From Aurantiacibacter sp. MUD11 (lineage in GTDB: Bacteria > Pseudomonadota > Alphaproteobacteria > Sphingomonadales > Sphingomonadaceae), in contig NZ_CP114054.1 in the NCBI RefSeq assembly GCF_026967575.1, positions 806,001 through 870,000 of the forward strand: 64,000 nt of DNA, given 5' to 3'. Positions 62,941 to 64,000 of the stretch are shown one piece after another; the first letter of the stretch is position 1, and each line of letters starts with the position of its first letter. The translations under genes and the position numbers were made by a program. The notes beneath the pieces are model-generated. The model was given only the letters and a program-made list of their open reading frames with translations. It did no database searches and was not told the origin of the DNA.

Positions 62941-63043
62941 GCAGTTCGCCCTATCACCGTCACGGCTCGTCTGACAGCACGGAACGTGGCGATTTCCCCA
63001 CCCGTTGATTGGGCAAATGCCAAACAGCGAAAGGAGCAACGAA

Positions 63044-63598
63044 ATGGCTCAACGCATCATGATTCTTGCCACCGACGGTTTCGAACAGTCGGAACTGGAA
63101 AAGCCCAAGGCCAACCTTGAAGAGGCCGGTTTCGAAACGGTCGTCGTCAGCCCCGAAGACGGCGAAATCCGCGGTTTCTCGAACAAGGAATGGGGCGACC
63201 CGGTGAAGGTCGACCTGACCGTCGACGAAGCGGAAGCCGCCGAATTCGACGCGCTGGTGCTGCCGGGGGGCCAGATCAACCCGGACATCCTGCGCATGAA
63301 CGACAAGGCCGTGCAGCTGGTCCGCGACTTCAACGCGGCGGACAAGCCGATCGCCGCCATCTGTCACGCCCCGTGGATGCTGGTGGAAGCCGGCGTGGTG
63401 GACGGGCAGAGCGTGACCAGCTGGCCCAGCCTGCGCACCGACCTGCAGAACGCCGGCGGCAAGGTCGTCGACCGAGAAGTGGCCGTGGACGGCAACCTGA
63501 TTACCAGCCGCAACCCGGACGACATTCCCGCCTTCTCCAAGGCCCTGATCGAAGCGCTGGAAAAGCAGATGCAGAACGAGATGAGCGAAGCCGCCTAA
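63044..63598 (+). CDS. DJ-1/PfpI family protein
   Basis: A 184-residue type 1 glutamine-amidotransferase-fold protein of the DJ-1/PfpI family. [18 protein letters not shown] has the conserved Glu, [12 protein letters not shown] near residue 75, and the nucleophile elbow [14 protein letters not shown] with Cys near 106 followed by His. The NPDDIPAF block near 160 is typical of the YhbO/PfpI branch, associated with stress resistance and glyoxalase or deglycase activities. AAGGAG precedes the ATG. It is divergent from parC. Confidence 0.9.
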   Translation: MAQRIMILATDGFEQSELEKPKANLEEAGFETVVVSPEDGEIRGFSNKEWGDPVKVDLTVDEAEAAEFDALVLPGGQINPDILRMNDKAVQLVRDFNAADKPIAAICHAPWMLVEAGVVDGQSVTSWPSLRTDLQNAGGKVVDREVAVDGNLITSRNPDDIPAFSKALIEALEKQMQNEMSEAA

Positions 63599-63637
63599 CC
63601 CCGGCTTCTCCTCCCCTCGGGACAACGAGCAATCGCC

Positions 63638-63672
63638 GCCCCGCTGCACCAAAGGTGCGGCGGGGCTTTCAT
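63638..63672 (+). terminator. Rho-independent terminator after the DJ-1/PfpI gene
   Basis: GCCCCGCTGCACC (63638-63650) pairs with GGTGCGGCGGGGC (63654-63666) around AAA, with one mismatch, and is followed by TTTC. It lies about 40 bases after the stop. Confidence 0.85.
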
Positions 63673-63737
63673 TTGTTTTCCGCAACTTATTTGCCACCAA
63701 CCTACGCACGGGCGCAGATTGCTGATAGCTTGAGCAG

Positions 63738-64000
63738 ATGACGGAGCGGGAAGAGCAACCTGGCCAGCCGCCGAAGCGACCTCCACCGGCGCCCATGCCG
63801 GAGGCGGATGTCATCCTCGAGGATCAGCGACGTAACAAGGAAAAAGCCGATGCGGTGAACTCCGAGTATGGGGCCGTCCCGATCGTGGTCTTCGTGCTGC
63901 TGACCGCCCTTGCGGTTGTCATCCACTACGAGTGGTTGCCGATCGATCCGCGCCTGCTGTCGGTGGTGCTGGCAGTCATTGCCGGCGTGTTCTTTTTGCT
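63738..64000 (+). CDS. Hypothetical membrane protein, truncated at the window edge
   Basis: An 87-codon fragment open at the right edge. A hydrophilic Pro-rich start (MTEREEQPGQPPKRPPPAPMPEA) is followed by a charged stretch and two hydrophobic segments (AVPIVVFVLLTALAVVIHY and LLSVVLAVIAGVFFLL). I do not recognise a family from this part. Confidence 0.65.
   Translation, partial: MTEREEQPGQPPKRPPPAPMPEADVILEDQRRNKEKADAVNSEYGAVPIVVFVLLTALAVVIHYEWLPIDPRLLSVVLAVIAGVFFL

Overview
The window reads as an ordinary chromosomal segment of an alphaproteobacterium of the order Sphingomonadales, most likely an Erythrobacteraceae-type organism. The support is its high GC content, a CcrM-type GANTC methyltransferase, the split pntAA-pntAB-pntB transhydrogenase preceded by a tiny aa3-oxidase subunit IV gene, an atpHAGDC operon with a very short epsilon subunit, and a Cpa/Tad-type ATPase. 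The taxon is inferred from gene content only. I see no rRNA, tRNA, CRISPR array, integrase or insertion sequence, and no intergenic stretch longer than about 300 bases.

Layout. 1-2.6 kb: an aldehyde dehydrogenase and an acetolactate-synthase-like ThDP enzyme, both broken by many small indels between about 640 and 1745; this looks like poor sequence rather than old decay. 2.7-5.1 kb: a 2-hydroxyacid dehydrogenase and cysS. 5.2-7.9 kb: a translationally coupled cassette of erythromycin-esterase-like protein, alpha/beta hydrolase and phosphoribosyltransferase, behind an FNR/Anr-type site. 7.9-11 kb: DUF2939 protein, cobT, DUF4197 lipoprotein. 11-20 kb: priA, an FeS photolyase, a frameshifted exported metallopeptidase-like protein, a TspO-like membrane protein, ada, and a membrane-linked trypsin-like protease. 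20.2-25.4 kb: the F1 ATP synthase operon with a lipoprotein gene between atpG and atpD, closed by a strong terminator.

26-37.4 kb is the main accessory-looking block, a surface-glycan locus. A plus-strand run (GT2 polyprenyl-phosphate glycosyltransferase, GT-C membrane glycosyltransferase, pyruvyltransferase, methyltransferase) converges on a minus-strand run (GT4 glycosyltransferase, asparagine-synthase-like protein lacking its Cys nucleophile, flippase-like membrane protein). A second GT-C protein lies to the left and a lone cpaF to the right. The plausible division of labour is that GT2 loads a sugar on a lipid carrier, GT-C proteins use it on the periplasmic side, and the other enzymes build or decorate the glycan.

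39-46.6 kb: two EamA transporters flank the glycan/cpaF block (the other is at 27.6 kb), followed by an entericidin-like lipoprotein, a DUF938 methyltransferase, an ABA4-like protein, a bile-acid-symporter homologue, an NAD(P)-binding protein, dgt, a racemase-fold protein without catalytic residues, and a subtilisin-like protease. 46.8-50.1 kb: the transhydrogenase operon with an extra exported protein inside it. 50.3-54.1 kb: a sigma-54-type regulator with a changed GAFTGA loop, folP and ccrM. The ccrM upstream region holds seven GANTC sites and a perfect DnaA box. 54.3-64 kb: sulfotransferase, rnhB, a PQQ-type sugar dehydrogenase lipoprotein, GNAT, DUF1285, Nudix and CCA-transferase genes, a two-repeat exported protein, parC, a DJ-1/PfpI protein and a truncated membrane protein gene.
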